DNA of 22,117 nucleotides from Thermoplasmata archaeon. GTDB taxonomy: Archaea > Thermoplasmatota > Thermoplasmata > Lutacidiplasmatales > UBA184. Positions 7,006 through 15,362 of this stretch are shown here, piece by piece (positions within the stretch are counted from its first letter, which is position 1; each line of letters begins with the position of its first letter). The stretch lies in NCBI GenBank assembly GCA_022749905.1, contig JAKIWU010000005.1:1-22117 (forward strand). Reading direction: 5' to 3'. The translations under genes were made by a program, and so were the position numbers. Below the pieces are notes generated by a model that made no database searches, had not been told where the DNA came from, and worked only from the letters and a program-made list of their open reading frames with translations.

Positions 7006-7970
7006 CGCTCCTCCTCTCGATCGAGGATCTCGTAGAGCTTCTCGACCTCGGCGTGCCCCTCGATCGGCTTCGGTCGCTTCAGGATCTCCCGCTTCTTGGC
7101 GGCGAGGCGGAGTCCCTGGCCGAGTTGGGCTGCCATGCCCGGAAGGCCGGAGGTCTGACGCACGAGCTTGAGCTCGTTCAGCACTCCGGCTTCGCGGATG
7201 TTCTCCTTGAAGGCGAGCGCGTGGCGGGAGCCTGGGTCGGTCGCGCCCTGCGAGGCGATCGCGAGCTCTTTGAGGTCCATGATCCGTTCGGAGGGACGCA
7301 CCCCCTTCGGGCACGCCTCGGTACAGAGGTGGCAACGCAGGCAGAGCCAGAGCCCCTCGGGCTGGATCCGCGCGAGCCGTTCGTTCGTCGCCCCGTCGCG
7401 CGGATCGACGACGAACCGGTAGAGCTTCGCGAGGGCCATCGGACCGGGGAACATCGGATCGGCCTCGACAGCAGGGCACGCCGAGTAGCACGCGGCGCAG
7501 GAAATGCAGCGGGGAGTCTCCTGGAACCGCGCGACCTCGGCGGGCGTCATCGGGTTCGGCTTTCCTTCGGGCGGTGGCCTCGCTCGGTTCGGCTTGAGGT
7601 GCGGTTCGATCCGGTGATAGTTCGTCCAGAACGAGCGCATCTCGGTCACGAGGTCGCGGATGACGGGCATGTTGCGCATCGGATCGATGACGATCCGCCC
7701 GTGGCGAGCGAGCTCAGGCCCGATCGGCGTCTGGCAGGCGAGCCGGCTCTTCGAGTTGATCACCATCGCGCAGGAGCCGCAAATGGCGCTCCGGCAGGAG
7801 TAGCGAAGCGTGAGGGTGGGATCGAGCTCGGCACGGATCGCGAGCAGCGCCGTGAGGACGGGCGTGTGGGCCGGCAGGTGTAGCGCGTAGCGTTGGTACC
7901 GCGGAGTCGCCTCGTGCGCGGGGTCGAAGCGGTAGACGTCGAACGGGGCGTCGAGGAGCTCGGCCGCCAT
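7002..7970 (-). CDS. sdhB: Succinate dehydrogenase/fumarate reductase iron-sulfur subunit
   Basis: The product is 322 aa, longer than the roughly 240 aa of bacterial SdhB because of a C-terminal extension of about 90 residues. It relays electrons from the flavin subunit. The N-terminal plant-type [2Fe-2S] ligands are Cys59, Cys64, Cys67 and Cys79. Two bacterial-ferredoxin-type sites follow: Cys155/158/161/165 (CISCAACYSACP) and Cys210/213/216/220 (CLRCHLCTEACP). The last site has four cysteines rather than the three typical of the [3Fe-4S] centre in classical SdhB, as seen in archaeal class E and thiol:fumarate-reductase-like subunits. ATG 7970 overlaps the sdhA stop (TGATG), which fixes the start. 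Confidence 0.93.
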   Translation of the reverse strand: MAAELLDAPFDVYRFDPAHEATPRYQRYALHLPAHTPVLTALLAIRAELDPTLTLRYSCRSAICGSCAMVINSKSRLACQTPIGPELARHGRIVIDPMRNMPVIRDLVTEMRSFWTNYHRIEPHLKPNRARPPPEGKPNPMTPAEVARFQETPRCISCAACYSACPAVEADPMFPGPMALAKLYRFVVDPRDGATNERLARIQPEGLWLCLRCHLCTEACPKGVRPSERIMDLKELAIASQGATDPGSRHALAFKENIREAGVLNELKLVRQTSGLPGMAAQLGQGLRLAAKKREILKRPKPIEGHAEVEKLYEILDREEER

Positions 7971-9643
7971 CAGTACACGCGCTCCTTCGGGTCCCAGCGG
8001 GTGTACGCAACGGCGGAGTACGAGAGCTTCGGACCCTCGCGCGACTGGGACGCGATGGTGTGGCGCATCCACTGCGCGTCGTCGCGCTTCGGGTAGTCGG
8101 TCCGCGAGTGCGCCCCCCGGCTCTCGGTACGGGCGATGGCACCGACCGTGATCACCTCCGCGAGATCGAGCATGTGGCCCACCTCGAGGGCGTCGGTAAG
8201 ATTGAGGTTGAAGGCGGAGGCCGTGTCGACCACGCGGACGTTCTCGTAGCGCGTCTTCAGCGCTCGGAGTTCCTCGAGCGCCTTCGCGAGCTCGGCGAAA
8301 CTGCGGAAGATGCCGACCCTACCATCCATGGTGGCCTGCATCGCGGTTCGGATCGCCTGGGGGTCTTCCCCCTGACTCTTGGCGCTCAGAGCGTCGAGGC
8401 GTGTCCGAACGGGGGCGAGGTCGGATTCGTGAAGCAGAGGTGGGGCGGCTCGCGCCGCGTATTCGGCCGCGGCGGTTCCCGCCTGCTTGCCGAACACGAG
8501 CGTCTCGAGAAGAGAGTTGCCCCCGAGGCGGTTCGCTCCGTGGATCGAGACGCAGGCGGCCTCCCCGGCGGCGTAGAGGCCCCGAACGTTCGTCTCGCCG
8601 CGGATGGTCGTGCCGATCCCTCCCATCATGTAGTGCTGCGCGGGCATGACCGGGATCGGTTGCGTCACCGGATCGATGCCGGCGAACTTGCGCGAGAAAT
8701 CGCAGATCTCCTCGAGCCGGGACTCGATACGCTCCCGACCGAGGTGCATGAGTTCGAGGTGGACGTACCCGCCTGGAAACCCCCGCCCTTCCTGGATCTC
8801 TGTGATGATCGCCCGAGAGACAACGTCGCGCGACGCGAGATCGAGGACGTGCGGAGCATAGCGCGCCATGAACCGCTCCCCCTGCGCATTCTTCAGGATC
8901 CCACCCTCGCCGCGCGCGCCCTCGGTGATGAGGATCGACGACTCGAGCAGCGCCGTCGGGTGGAACTGAACGAACTCCATGTCCTTCAGCTCCGCGCCGG
9001 CCCGGTAGGCGATCGCGATCCCGTCGCCGGTACACGAATGGGCGTTGGTCGTCCGCCCGTAGACCCGCCCGGCGGGTCCGGTCGCGATCACAACGGACCG
9101 CGCGGCGATCTCCTCGAGCGCACCGGTCGTTCGGTCGATCGCGACGATGCCCTGCACGCGGCCCTCCCGTACGACGATCCGGAGAAGGTCCCACTCCTCG
9201 TACGTGGTGAACGATTCCGTGCCGAGCCGCTCGTAGAGCGCCTGCAAGAGCGCGAGGCCGGTCCGATCCGCCGCATAGATCGTCCTCGGGAAGCCAGCGC
9301 CCCCGAAGGGACGGCGCGCCAAGCTCCCATCGTCGGCCCGGCTGAAGATCGTGCCGAAGTGTTCCATCTCGACGACCGTCGGGCCGGCCTCCCGGCAGAA
9401 GAATTCGATCGCGTCCTGATCTCCCAGGTAGTCGGATCCCTTCACCGTATCGTAGATGTGCGTGTCGACGGAATCTTCCGCGCCCACCGCCGCGTTGATC
9501 CCGCCTTGGGCGGCGCCCGAGTGCGAGCGCATCGGGTGGAGTTTCGTGACGACGGCAACGTCCCGGCCGGCCTCGACGGCCGCGAGCGCCGCGCGTTGCC
9601 CGGCGAGCCCGGCGCCGACGATCACGACCTCGTGACGCCGCAT
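7970..9643 (-). CDS. sdhA: Succinate dehydrogenase/fumarate reductase flavoprotein subunit
   Basis: The product is 557 aa from ATG 9643. It oxidises succinate to fumarate in the TCA cycle. The FAD-binding GAGLAG is at residues 10-15, and His41 in SHSGAAQGG is the expected covalent-FAD histidine. The active-site segments TEGARGEGGI and PAQHYMMGGI and the flavin-binding NRLGGNSLLE are all present. An in-frame GTG 9691 would add 16 residues, but ATG 9643 places the nucleotide-binding strand at the usual distance from the N-terminus and fits a TAAAAAG box about 37 nt upstream. It is the first gene of sdhA-sdhB-sdhE-ridA. Confidence 0.95.
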   Translation of the reverse strand: MRRHEVVIVGAGLAGQRAALAAVEAGRDVAVVTKLHPMRSHSGAAQGGINAAVGAEDSVDTHIYDTVKGSDYLGDQDAIEFFCREAGPTVVEMEHFGTIFSRADDGSLARRPFGGAGFPRTIYAADRTGLALLQALYERLGTESFTTYEEWDLLRIVVREGRVQGIVAIDRTTGALEEIAARSVVIATGPAGRVYGRTTNAHSCTGDGIAIAYRAGAELKDMEFVQFHPTALLESSILITEGARGEGGILKNAQGERFMARYAPHVLDLASRDVVSRAIITEIQEGRGFPGGYVHLELMHLGRERIESRLEEICDFSRKFAGIDPVTQPIPVMPAQHYMMGGIGTTIRGETNVRGLYAAGEAACVSIHGANRLGGNSLLETLVFGKQAGTAAAEYAARAAPPLLHESDLAPVRTRLDALSAKSQGEDPQAIRTAMQATMDGRVGIFRSFAELAKALEELRALKTRYENVRVVDTASAFNLNLTDALEVGHMLDLAEVITVGAIARTESRGAHSRTDYPKRDDAQWMRHTIASQSREGPKLSYSAVAYTRWDPKERVY

Positions 9644-9673
9644 GCGATATCCAGCGAGCGAGGGGGCCTTCCC

Positions 9674-9681
9674 CTTTTTAC
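9674..9681 (-). promoter_or_regulatory. TATA-like box of the sdhA operon
   Basis: TAAAAAGG on the minus strand is an A/T-rich island in high-G+C sequence. It would start transcription near 9653 and leave a leader of about 10 nt before ATG 9643. Confidence 0.45.
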
Positions 9682-9811
9682 GTTCGCTCACAGAACGCGA
9701 ACGGCGAGAACGGGAACGCTAGGGGCCGCGCTCCACGCCCCCTTGAATCGTCGGGTCTCGGGAGGGACAGACGGTACCGAGTGACCCTGCGGTAAGTTCC
9801 GTGCATGAGCG

Positions 9812-9819
9812 TTATATAT
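9812..9819 (+). promoter_or_regulatory. TATA box of psmB
   Basis: TTATATAT is the clearest archaeal TATA box in the window. It predicts a start near 9840 and a leader of about 27 nt before ATG 9867. It lies inside the in-frame extension to GTG 9801, which argues against that upstream start. Confidence 0.65.
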
Positions 9820-9866
9820 GGCGCCCCAGTCGGGGAGCCGTTTTCCAAGCCGGGGCACCCCCATCG

Positions 9867-10538
9867 ATGCAAGCGTCACCGTACATCCAAGAAGGGCAGT
9901 GGCTCAAGGGGACCACGACCATCGGTCTCGTGCTGAAGGACGGAGTCGTCCTCGCCACCGAAAAGCGCGCGACCGCCGGCAACCTCATCGCCAACAAGGC
10001 GACGCAGAAACTGTTCAAGATCGACCAGAACATTGGGATGACCGTCGCGGGGCTCGTCGGGGATGCCCAGGTCCTGGCGCGCTACCTCCGCGCGGAGGTT
10101 TCCCTCTACCGTCTCCGGCGGAGCGCCCAGCTCTCCGCCGAGGGCGCCGCGACGCTTCTTGCCAACATCCTGAGCGGGAACCGGATGTTCCCGTACTACG
10201 CCTGGCTCATCCTCGGCGGAGTCGACTCGAAGGGCGGCCATGTCTTCTCGGTCGACCCGGCGGGCGGTTCGATCGAGGACCGGTACGTCTCGGTCGGAAG
10301 CGGCTCGACCTTCGCGTACGGCCTTCTCGAGGAGAACTACTCGAAGGACCTCACCGTCTCGGACGGGGTGGATCTCGCGATCCGCGGCCTCACGGTCGCG
10401 ATGAAGCGCGACAGCGCGAGCGGCGACGGCTACACGATCCATACGATCACCTCCAAAGAGTACCGCGAGTTCTCCGAGGACGAGATCAATAAGCGGCTCA
10501 AGGGCCTCAAGATCCCGTTGCCTCCGACGCTCGCCTAA
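9867..10538 (+). CDS. psmB: Proteasome beta subunit
   Basis: The product is 223 aa from ATG 9867 and forms the catalytic rings of the 20S proteasome. A 15-residue propeptide ends in Gly15, and Thr16 (first of TTTIGL) becomes the N-terminal nucleophile after self-cleavage. Counting from that Thr, the catalytic Glu17 (ATEKR) and Lys33 (QKL) are in place. Motifs such as GMTVAGLVGDAQVLARY, GGSIEDRY, GSGS and KRDSASG match Thermoplasma-type beta subunits closely. The start was set at 9867 because the TATA box at 9812 lies upstream of it and inside any longer frame. fttA follows after 62 nt on the same strand. The alpha subunit is not in the window. Confidence 0.95.
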   Translation: MQASPYIQEGQWLKGTTTIGLVLKDGVVLATEKRATAGNLIANKATQKLFKIDQNIGMTVAGLVGDAQVLARYLRAEVSLYRLRRSAQLSAEGAATLLANILSGNRMFPYYAWLILGGVDSKGGHVFSVDPAGGSIEDRYVSVGSGSTFAYGLLEENYSKDLTVSDGVDLAIRGLTVAMKRDSASGDGYTIHTITSKEYREFSEDEINKRLKGLKIPLPPTLA

Positions 10539-10600
10539 ACGTTTCCTCGACTTTCCGCCCCGGAACCCCTTCCGCCAACCCCTTCCAATGATGACACACG

Positions 10601-12505
10601 ATGAGTTTCGACTCTCTGGTTGACCAGACACGGGAAGCGCTGCGCGAGGTCCTGCCGGAAGGCATCGAGGTCACCGACATCGAGCTCGAGGGCCCGCACA
10701 TCGTCCTCTACACCAAGCAGCTCGACGCCTTCCTCTCTGGAGGCGACCTACTCCGCCAGGTCGCCCAGCGTCTCCGCCGCCGCGTCCTCGTGCGCACCGA
10801 TCCTTCGATCCTGATGGATCCGAAGGAAGCCGAGGCCGCGATCCGCGAACTCCTGCCGAGAGAGGCCGAGATCTCGGCGCTCTTCTTCGAACCCGAGACC
10901 GGCGAGGTGGCGATCGAAGCTGCGAACCCGGGGGCCGCGATCGGCCGCCAGGGCTCCGTCTTGAACGAGCTGAAGCGCAAGATCGGCTGGATCCCCACGA
11001 TCGTCCGGACGCCGCCGATCCCCTCGAAGACGGTCGAGGAGGTCCGGATCCACCTGCGCAATGTCTTCGACGAACGCCGCACGTTCCTCAAGAAGGTCGG
11101 CATCAAGATCGCTCGCGACCGCCTGCCCGAGAAGATCTGGGCGCGGACCACGGCGCTCGGAGGCTACCGGGAGGTCGGTCGGAGCGCCCACCTCCTCAAC
11201 ACGCAGAACTCGAAGGTGCTGATCGACTGCGGGATCGATCCGGGCTCGGATCGGACGCCGTTCTTCAACGCACCGGAGCTCCTCCCGCTCGACTCGCTCG
11301 ATGCTGTGGTCGTGACGCACGCCCATCTCGACCACTGCGGGCTGATCCCGGTCCTCCTGAAGTACGGCTACAACGGGCCGATCTACTGCACGGCGCCAAC
11401 GCGGGACCTGATGGCGCTCATGCTGCTCGACGCGATCAAGGTCACCAACCAAGAGGCCCGCAAGGGACTCTACGACTCCTCGAACGTCCGCGCGATGGTC
11501 GCCCGGACCATCCCCTTGCGCTGGGGCGAGACCACGGACATCGCGCCCGACATGCGCCTCACGCTCCACAACGCCGGGCACATCCTCGGGTCGTCGATCT
11601 GCCACTTCCACCTCGGCGACGGCGACTACAACCTCGCCTACTCCGGGGACATCAAGTTCGAGCGCAGCTGGCTGTTCAACCCCGCTGCGAACCGGTTCCC
11701 ACGTCTCGAGACCCTCATCCTCGAATCGACCTACGGAGGCTATCGGGACCTGCAGCCGAGCCGCCAGCAGGCGACCGAGCAGTTCACCCAGCTCGCCTCG
11801 AAAGTGCTGAGCCGCGGCGGGAAGCTCATCGTCCCCGTGTTCGCCGTCGGCCGCTCGCAGGAGGTCATGCTCGTCCTCGAGGAGCGGATGCGCCAGGGCC
11901 TCCTCCCGAAGGTGCCCGTCTACCTGGATGGGATGATCTTCGAGGCGACCGCGATCCACACGGCCTACCCCGAGTTCCTGAACAGTCAGCTCCGCACCGA
12001 GATCTTCCAGCAGGGCGACAACCCGTTCCTCTCCGATGTCTTCCACCGGGTCGACTCCTCGCAGATGCGCTACGGCATCCTCGACTCGAAGGACCCGTGC
12101 ATTATCCTCGCGACCTCCGGGATGATGAGCGGCGGCCCCGTGATGGAGTACTTCCGGGCCTGGGCGCCGGAGGAGAAGAACGGGCTCCTCTTCGTCGGCT
12201 ACCAGGCGGAGGGGACGTTCGGCAAGCGTCTGCAGCGGGGCCTCCCCGAGGCGAACTTCATGGACAACGGCCGGTCGGGTTCCGTGCCCGTTCGCCTCGA
12301 GATCGCCACGATCGAGGGGTTCTCAGGCCACTCCGATCGAGTCCAGCTCATGAACTACGTCGCGACGCTCGACCCGCGTCCGCTCCGCGTCATCCTGAAC
12401 CACGGGGAGGAAAGCAAGGCGCTCGACCTCGCCACAGGGCTCCACAAGCGGTTCAATATCGAGTCCCGGGTGCCGTACAACCTCGAAGGGATCCGACTCC
12501 TGTAG
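10601..12505 (+). CDS. fttA: FttA/aCPSF1, KH and beta-CASP metallo-beta-lactamase ribonuclease
   Basis: The product is 634 aa, the normal length of this archaeal transcription-termination endoribonuclease, which cuts nascent RNA at U-rich sites. Residues 1 to about 145 form the N-terminal KH pair, with a clear GxxG loop in GAAIGRQGSVL. The metallo-beta-lactamase core follows with the zinc ligands HAHLDHCG (His240, His242, Asp244, His245), AGHILGSS and SGDIKFE. The beta-CASP part has ESTYGG, GGKLIVPVFAVGRSQE, LATSGMMSGGPV and the C-terminal GFSGHSDR and LNHGEES motifs. All catalytic residues appear present. It lies 62 nt after psmB in the same direction; the short gap is pyrimidine rich and shows no separate promoter, so co-transcription is likely. 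Confidence 0.96.
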   Translation: MSFDSLVDQTREALREVLPEGIEVTDIELEGPHIVLYTKQLDAFLSGGDLLRQVAQRLRRRVLVRTDPSILMDPKEAEAAIRELLPREAEISALFFEPETGEVAIEAANPGAAIGRQGSVLNELKRKIGWIPTIVRTPPIPSKTVEEVRIHLRNVFDERRTFLKKVGIKIARDRLPEKIWARTTALGGYREVGRSAHLLNTQNSKVLIDCGIDPGSDRTPFFNAPELLPLDSLDAVVVTHAHLDHCGLIPVLLKYGYNGPIYCTAPTRDLMALMLLDAIKVTNQEARKGLYDSSNVRAMVARTIPLRWGETTDIAPDMRLTLHNAGHILGSSICHFHLGDGDYNLAYSGDIKFERSWLFNPAANRFPRLETLILESTYGGYRDLQPSRQQATEQFTQLASKVLSRGGKLIVPVFAVGRSQEVMLVLEERMRQGLLPKVPVYLDGMIFEATAIHTAYPEFLNSQLRTEIFQQGDNPFLSDVFHRVDSSQMRYGILDSKDPCIILATSGMMSGGPVMEYFRAWAPEEKNGLLFVGYQAEGTFGKRLQRGLPEANFMDNGRSGSVPVRLEIATIEGFSGHSDRVQLMNYVATLDPRPLRVILNHGEESKALDLATGLHKRFNIESRVPYNLEGIRLL

Positions 12506-12599
12506 GGAGCGCTACCCTGCCGAGCTCTCGCACGGGACGGCGTTGCGGCTCCGCCCGGTTCTCGGCGATGACCGGTCTCCGCCACCGGGACCCACTTTC

Positions 12600-12605
12600 T
12601 TATAC
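12600..12605 (+). promoter_or_regulatory. TATA-like box TTATAC for the AlkP/GT4 pair
   Basis: TTATAC lies in the 147-nt gap after fttA and predicts a start near 12628, leaving a leader of about 25 nt. A GGAG at 12639-12642 is 10 nt before ATG 12653. The rest of the gap shows nothing else. Confidence 0.5.
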
Positions 12606-12652
12606 TCGCCACGCCGCTTTCGACCTCAGTTCTCCTTTGGAGCGGTTCTGAG

Positions 12653-14155
12653 ATGACGGTCCCCGCAGAGCGCGTGCTCGTCCTCGGGCTCGACGGGGGA
12701 ACGTTCGACCTCCTCGACCCCTGGATGCAAGCGGGCGAGCTGCCGTTCCTGCGATCCCTCTCCGAATCCGGGCTCCGCGCACCGCTCCAATCCGTCTATC
12801 CTCCGAAGACGATCCCCGCCTGGTACTCCTTCGCGACGGGGCAGGACCCCGGGGCCCTCGGGATCTTCGGCTTCACCGAGCCCGACGGCGGACCGGGGAA
12901 ATCGAAGATCGTCCAGACGTTCCGTCCCGTGGAGGCCGTTTGGGACCTCCTCTCTCGGAGGGGCGTGCGCGTCGGCGTCCTCAACTTCCCGCTGCGGGCG
13001 GGCTACGCGCTCAACGGGTTCGTCGTACCCGGCATGCTCTCCGAGAATCCCCCGACGTACCCTCCGGGGCTCCGCGAGAGCCTCGAGGCGGCGACCGGCG
13101 AGCCCCACCTTGCGGAGCTCCCGGCGTACCGCTCCGCCGACCGCGCTGCATGGCTCGACCAAGCGAAGCGCGCCGTCGAGCAGCATGCCCGCTACGCCGA
13201 GCTCCTCATGGAACGGCACCATCCCGATTTCCTCTTCGCGCTCTTCCGGGAGACCGATCGCGTCCAGCACCAGCATTGGGCGGAGCTCACGCGGCCGCTC
13301 GCCGAGGTGCCCGAGGACCTCAAGGCGTTCTGGCGTGCGGTCGACGGGGCCTGCGAGCGGATCGACCGCGCCTTCCGCAAGGCGGGTGGACCTGCTCTCA
13401 CCCTCGTGATCTCCGACCACGGCCACGGAGCCGCGCGATCGGACTTCTTCACGAACCGCTGGCTCGCCCAGGAGGGGTACCTCGTGTTCCGCGGATCCCC
13501 CTCGGGACACCGCCGACGGTGGATGACGCGCTTCCTGATCGCCTCCGAGCGCTTCGCGCCGACGAGGTGGCTCGTCCGCGCGGTTGCCGATCGGCTCCGC
13601 GGGGGACCGCGGCGCGAATGGCTCGGGACCGCCCTCGCGGGAAAGGGGAGCTTCGAGGCGATGGCGGCGAACATCGACTGGGAGAAGACCGTCGCCTTCT
13701 CCTACCCGGTGCCCGAGGGGATCTACATGAACCGCTACAACCCGAACCTCGGGGCCGAGGCACGGGAACGGATCATCGCCGAGATTCGTGGGAAACTCGA
13801 GGCGTACCAGAGCGCCAAGATCGAGGTGTTCGATCCGAGGGAGATCTACCGCGGGCGGAACCTCGCCCAAGCGCCGGCGCTCCTCCTTCGGATCGACGGA
13901 CTCGCCACCGAATCGCGCATGGATTTCAGCTATCCGGACCCGATGCTCGCGAAGCGGCCCGGCTACTACTACGGAAGCGGGGTCCACCGGATGAACGGCA
14001 TCCTCATCGCCCACGGCGACCGCTTCGCGCCGGGTCGGAGGGCGGGCCCGTACTCGCTCCTCGACGTAGCGCCGACGATCCTCGATGCGATGGGCGTCCC
14101 GGTTCCCGACGCGATGGCGGGCCATTCGATCGCCACCGCGACCGCATCCGGGTGA
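12653..14155 (+). CDS. AlkP-superfamily phosphohydrolase/phosphomutase (type I phosphodiesterase-like)
   Basis: The product is 500 aa with the alkaline-phosphatase fold. Metal ligands and nucleophile can be placed: Asp14 in LGLDGGTFD, Thr53 in PPKTIPAW as probable nucleophile, Asp202 and His206 in TDRVQH, and Asp255-His256 with His258 in SDHGHG. A late GVHRMNGILIAHG supplies the final histidine region. This matches COG3379-type predicted phosphohydrolases, which are often linked to glycan or lipid genes in archaea. There is no signal peptide, so it probably acts in the cytoplasm. The 58-nt gap to a GT4 glycosyltransferase on the same strand suggests a joint role in surface glycan or lipid-linked sugar metabolism. 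The substrate is unknown. Confidence 0.8.
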   Translation: MTVPAERVLVLGLDGGTFDLLDPWMQAGELPFLRSLSESGLRAPLQSVYPPKTIPAWYSFATGQDPGALGIFGFTEPDGGPGKSKIVQTFRPVEAVWDLLSRRGVRVGVLNFPLRAGYALNGFVVPGMLSENPPTYPPGLRESLEAATGEPHLAELPAYRSADRAAWLDQAKRAVEQHARYAELLMERHHPDFLFALFRETDRVQHQHWAELTRPLAEVPEDLKAFWRAVDGACERIDRAFRKAGGPALTLVISDHGHGAARSDFFTNRWLAQEGYLVFRGSPSGHRRRWMTRFLIASERFAPTRWLVRAVADRLRGGPRREWLGTALAGKGSFEAMAANIDWEKTVAFSYPVPEGIYMNRYNPNLGAEARERIIAEIRGKLEAYQSAKIEVFDPREIYRGRNLAQAPALLLRIDGLATESRMDFSYPDPMLAKRPGYYYGSGVHRMNGILIAHGDRFAPGRRAGPYSLLDVAPTILDAMGVPVPDAMAGHSIATATASG

Positions 14156-14213
14156 CCGGGCGCATCGACGCACGCGCCCGAACGATTTTGAGGAGCGCTG
14201 CCTAACCGGGCTG

Positions 14214-15362
14214 ATGCCCGGCTGGCGGATCGAGGTCCTCGCGACCGCGCCGCCGGACGATCCCACCTCCGGGCTGAGCCGGGTGGTCTGGGAGCTCAGC
14301 GCCGCTCTGGTGACGCGGGGACACGTGGTGCGCGTTCTCTACCCCGCGAAGGGAACCGGTGCGCCGAGCACCTGGCGAGGGGTCGCAACGGTCCCGCTCC
14401 CCGACGGCCCAGTCGGGAGGCGCCCCTTCGCACGGGACATCGCGCTCGGACGGTTCGCCTCCCGCGTCCTCGATCCCGCGACGGACGTGATCGTGGGGAA
14501 CGACGAGAAGGCGGGCGCGCTCACCTGGCGGGAAGGGCGGGATGGCCGCCCCGTGTTCGCGATGATGGTCCACGACGTTGGGCTGCAGACGTTCGACACG
14601 CTCCGACCCCTCGAGCCGGACGGCGGTCTGCGCCAGCGCGTGGGGAATTGGCTCGACCGACGGACGTTGCGACGCCTCGAGTCGACCGCGCTCCGCAAGG
14701 CGCGCGCGATCCTCGTCGGTTCCGAGCTCAATCGCCGCCTTCTCGCAGAACATCATCGCGTCGCCGACCGCCGTGTGCAGATCCTGCCGTACGGCGTCCC
14801 GGATCCTCTCCCGACCGCGTCGCGCGATGAATGCCGACGCCATCTCAAGGTGCCGAAGGACGTCCCCGTCGTGGCGTTCATCGGCCGGACCCCCGAGCGC
14901 CAGGGCCTGCCGATCGCCCTCGACGCCTTCCGACGGGTGCGATCGTTCTTCCCCGGCGCCCGCTTCCTCGTGGTCGGGTGCAGCGTCCCTACGGAACCGG
15001 GCGTGATGCCGCTCGGCGTGGTCGACGAAGCGACCAAGGCGGAGGTCCTGCGCGCGAGCGACGTGTTCCTCTTCCCCGCGCGCTACGAGGGCTTCGGGCT
15101 CGCTCCGCGGGAGGCGATGCGCTACGGCGTGGCCACGCTCGTGAGCCGACAGGTCCCGCTCGACGGGATCGACCCAAAGAAGGCCGTTCGGATCGTCGCT
15201 TCCGACGAGCCCGGGGACTATGCGAGCGAGCTCGCCGAGCTCCTCGCCGATCCCGCACTCCGCCGATCGATCGGCGAAGCGGGCAAGGTGTATGCGGACG
15301 ACTTCCGATACGAGCGGATGGCCGAGCGCTTCGAAGGGTGCCTTGCACCGCTCTTGCACTAG
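14214..15362 (+). CDS. GT4-family glycosyltransferase
   Basis: The product is 382 aa with a GT-B fold. The N-terminal half has a glycine-poor loop (SGLSRVVWELSAALVTRGH) typical of acceptor-side domains. The C-terminal half has VAFIGRTPERQGL, LVVGCS and the retaining-GT signature E-x7-E (Glu292 and Glu300 in EGFGLAPRE), followed by AMRYGVATLVS. It transfers a sugar from a nucleotide or lipid donor; donor and acceptor are not readable. It follows the AlkP gene by 58 nt. ATG 14214 was chosen because longer in-frame extensions overlap the AlkP gene. Its TAG stop shares the palindrome CTAG with the stop of the convergent nuclease gene. Confidence 0.87.
   Translation: MPGWRIEVLATAPPDDPTSGLSRVVWELSAALVTRGHVVRVLYPAKGTGAPSTWRGVATVPLPDGPVGRRPFARDIALGRFASRVLDPATDVIVGNDEKAGALTWREGRDGRPVFAMMVHDVGLQTFDTLRPLEPDGGLRQRVGNWLDRRTLRRLESTALRKARAILVGSELNRRLLAEHHRVADRRVQILPYGVPDPLPTASRDECRRHLKVPKDVPVVAFIGRTPERQGLPIALDAFRRVRSFFPGARFLVVGCSVPTEPGVMPLGVVDEATKAEVLRASDVFLFPARYEGFGLAPREAMRYGVATLVSRQVPLDGIDPKKAVRIVASDEPGDYASELAELLADPALRRSIGEAGKVYADDFRYERMAERFEGCLAPLLH

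Noticed and set aside
8060..9784. 574-codon plus-strand frame opposite sdhA
   Set aside because: sdhA motifs are unambiguous on the minus strand; the plus frame is a composition artefact.
9801..9866. GTG 9801 as start of psmB
   Set aside because: The TATA box lies inside this stretch, and the resulting 37-residue propeptide would be long for an archaeal beta subunit.
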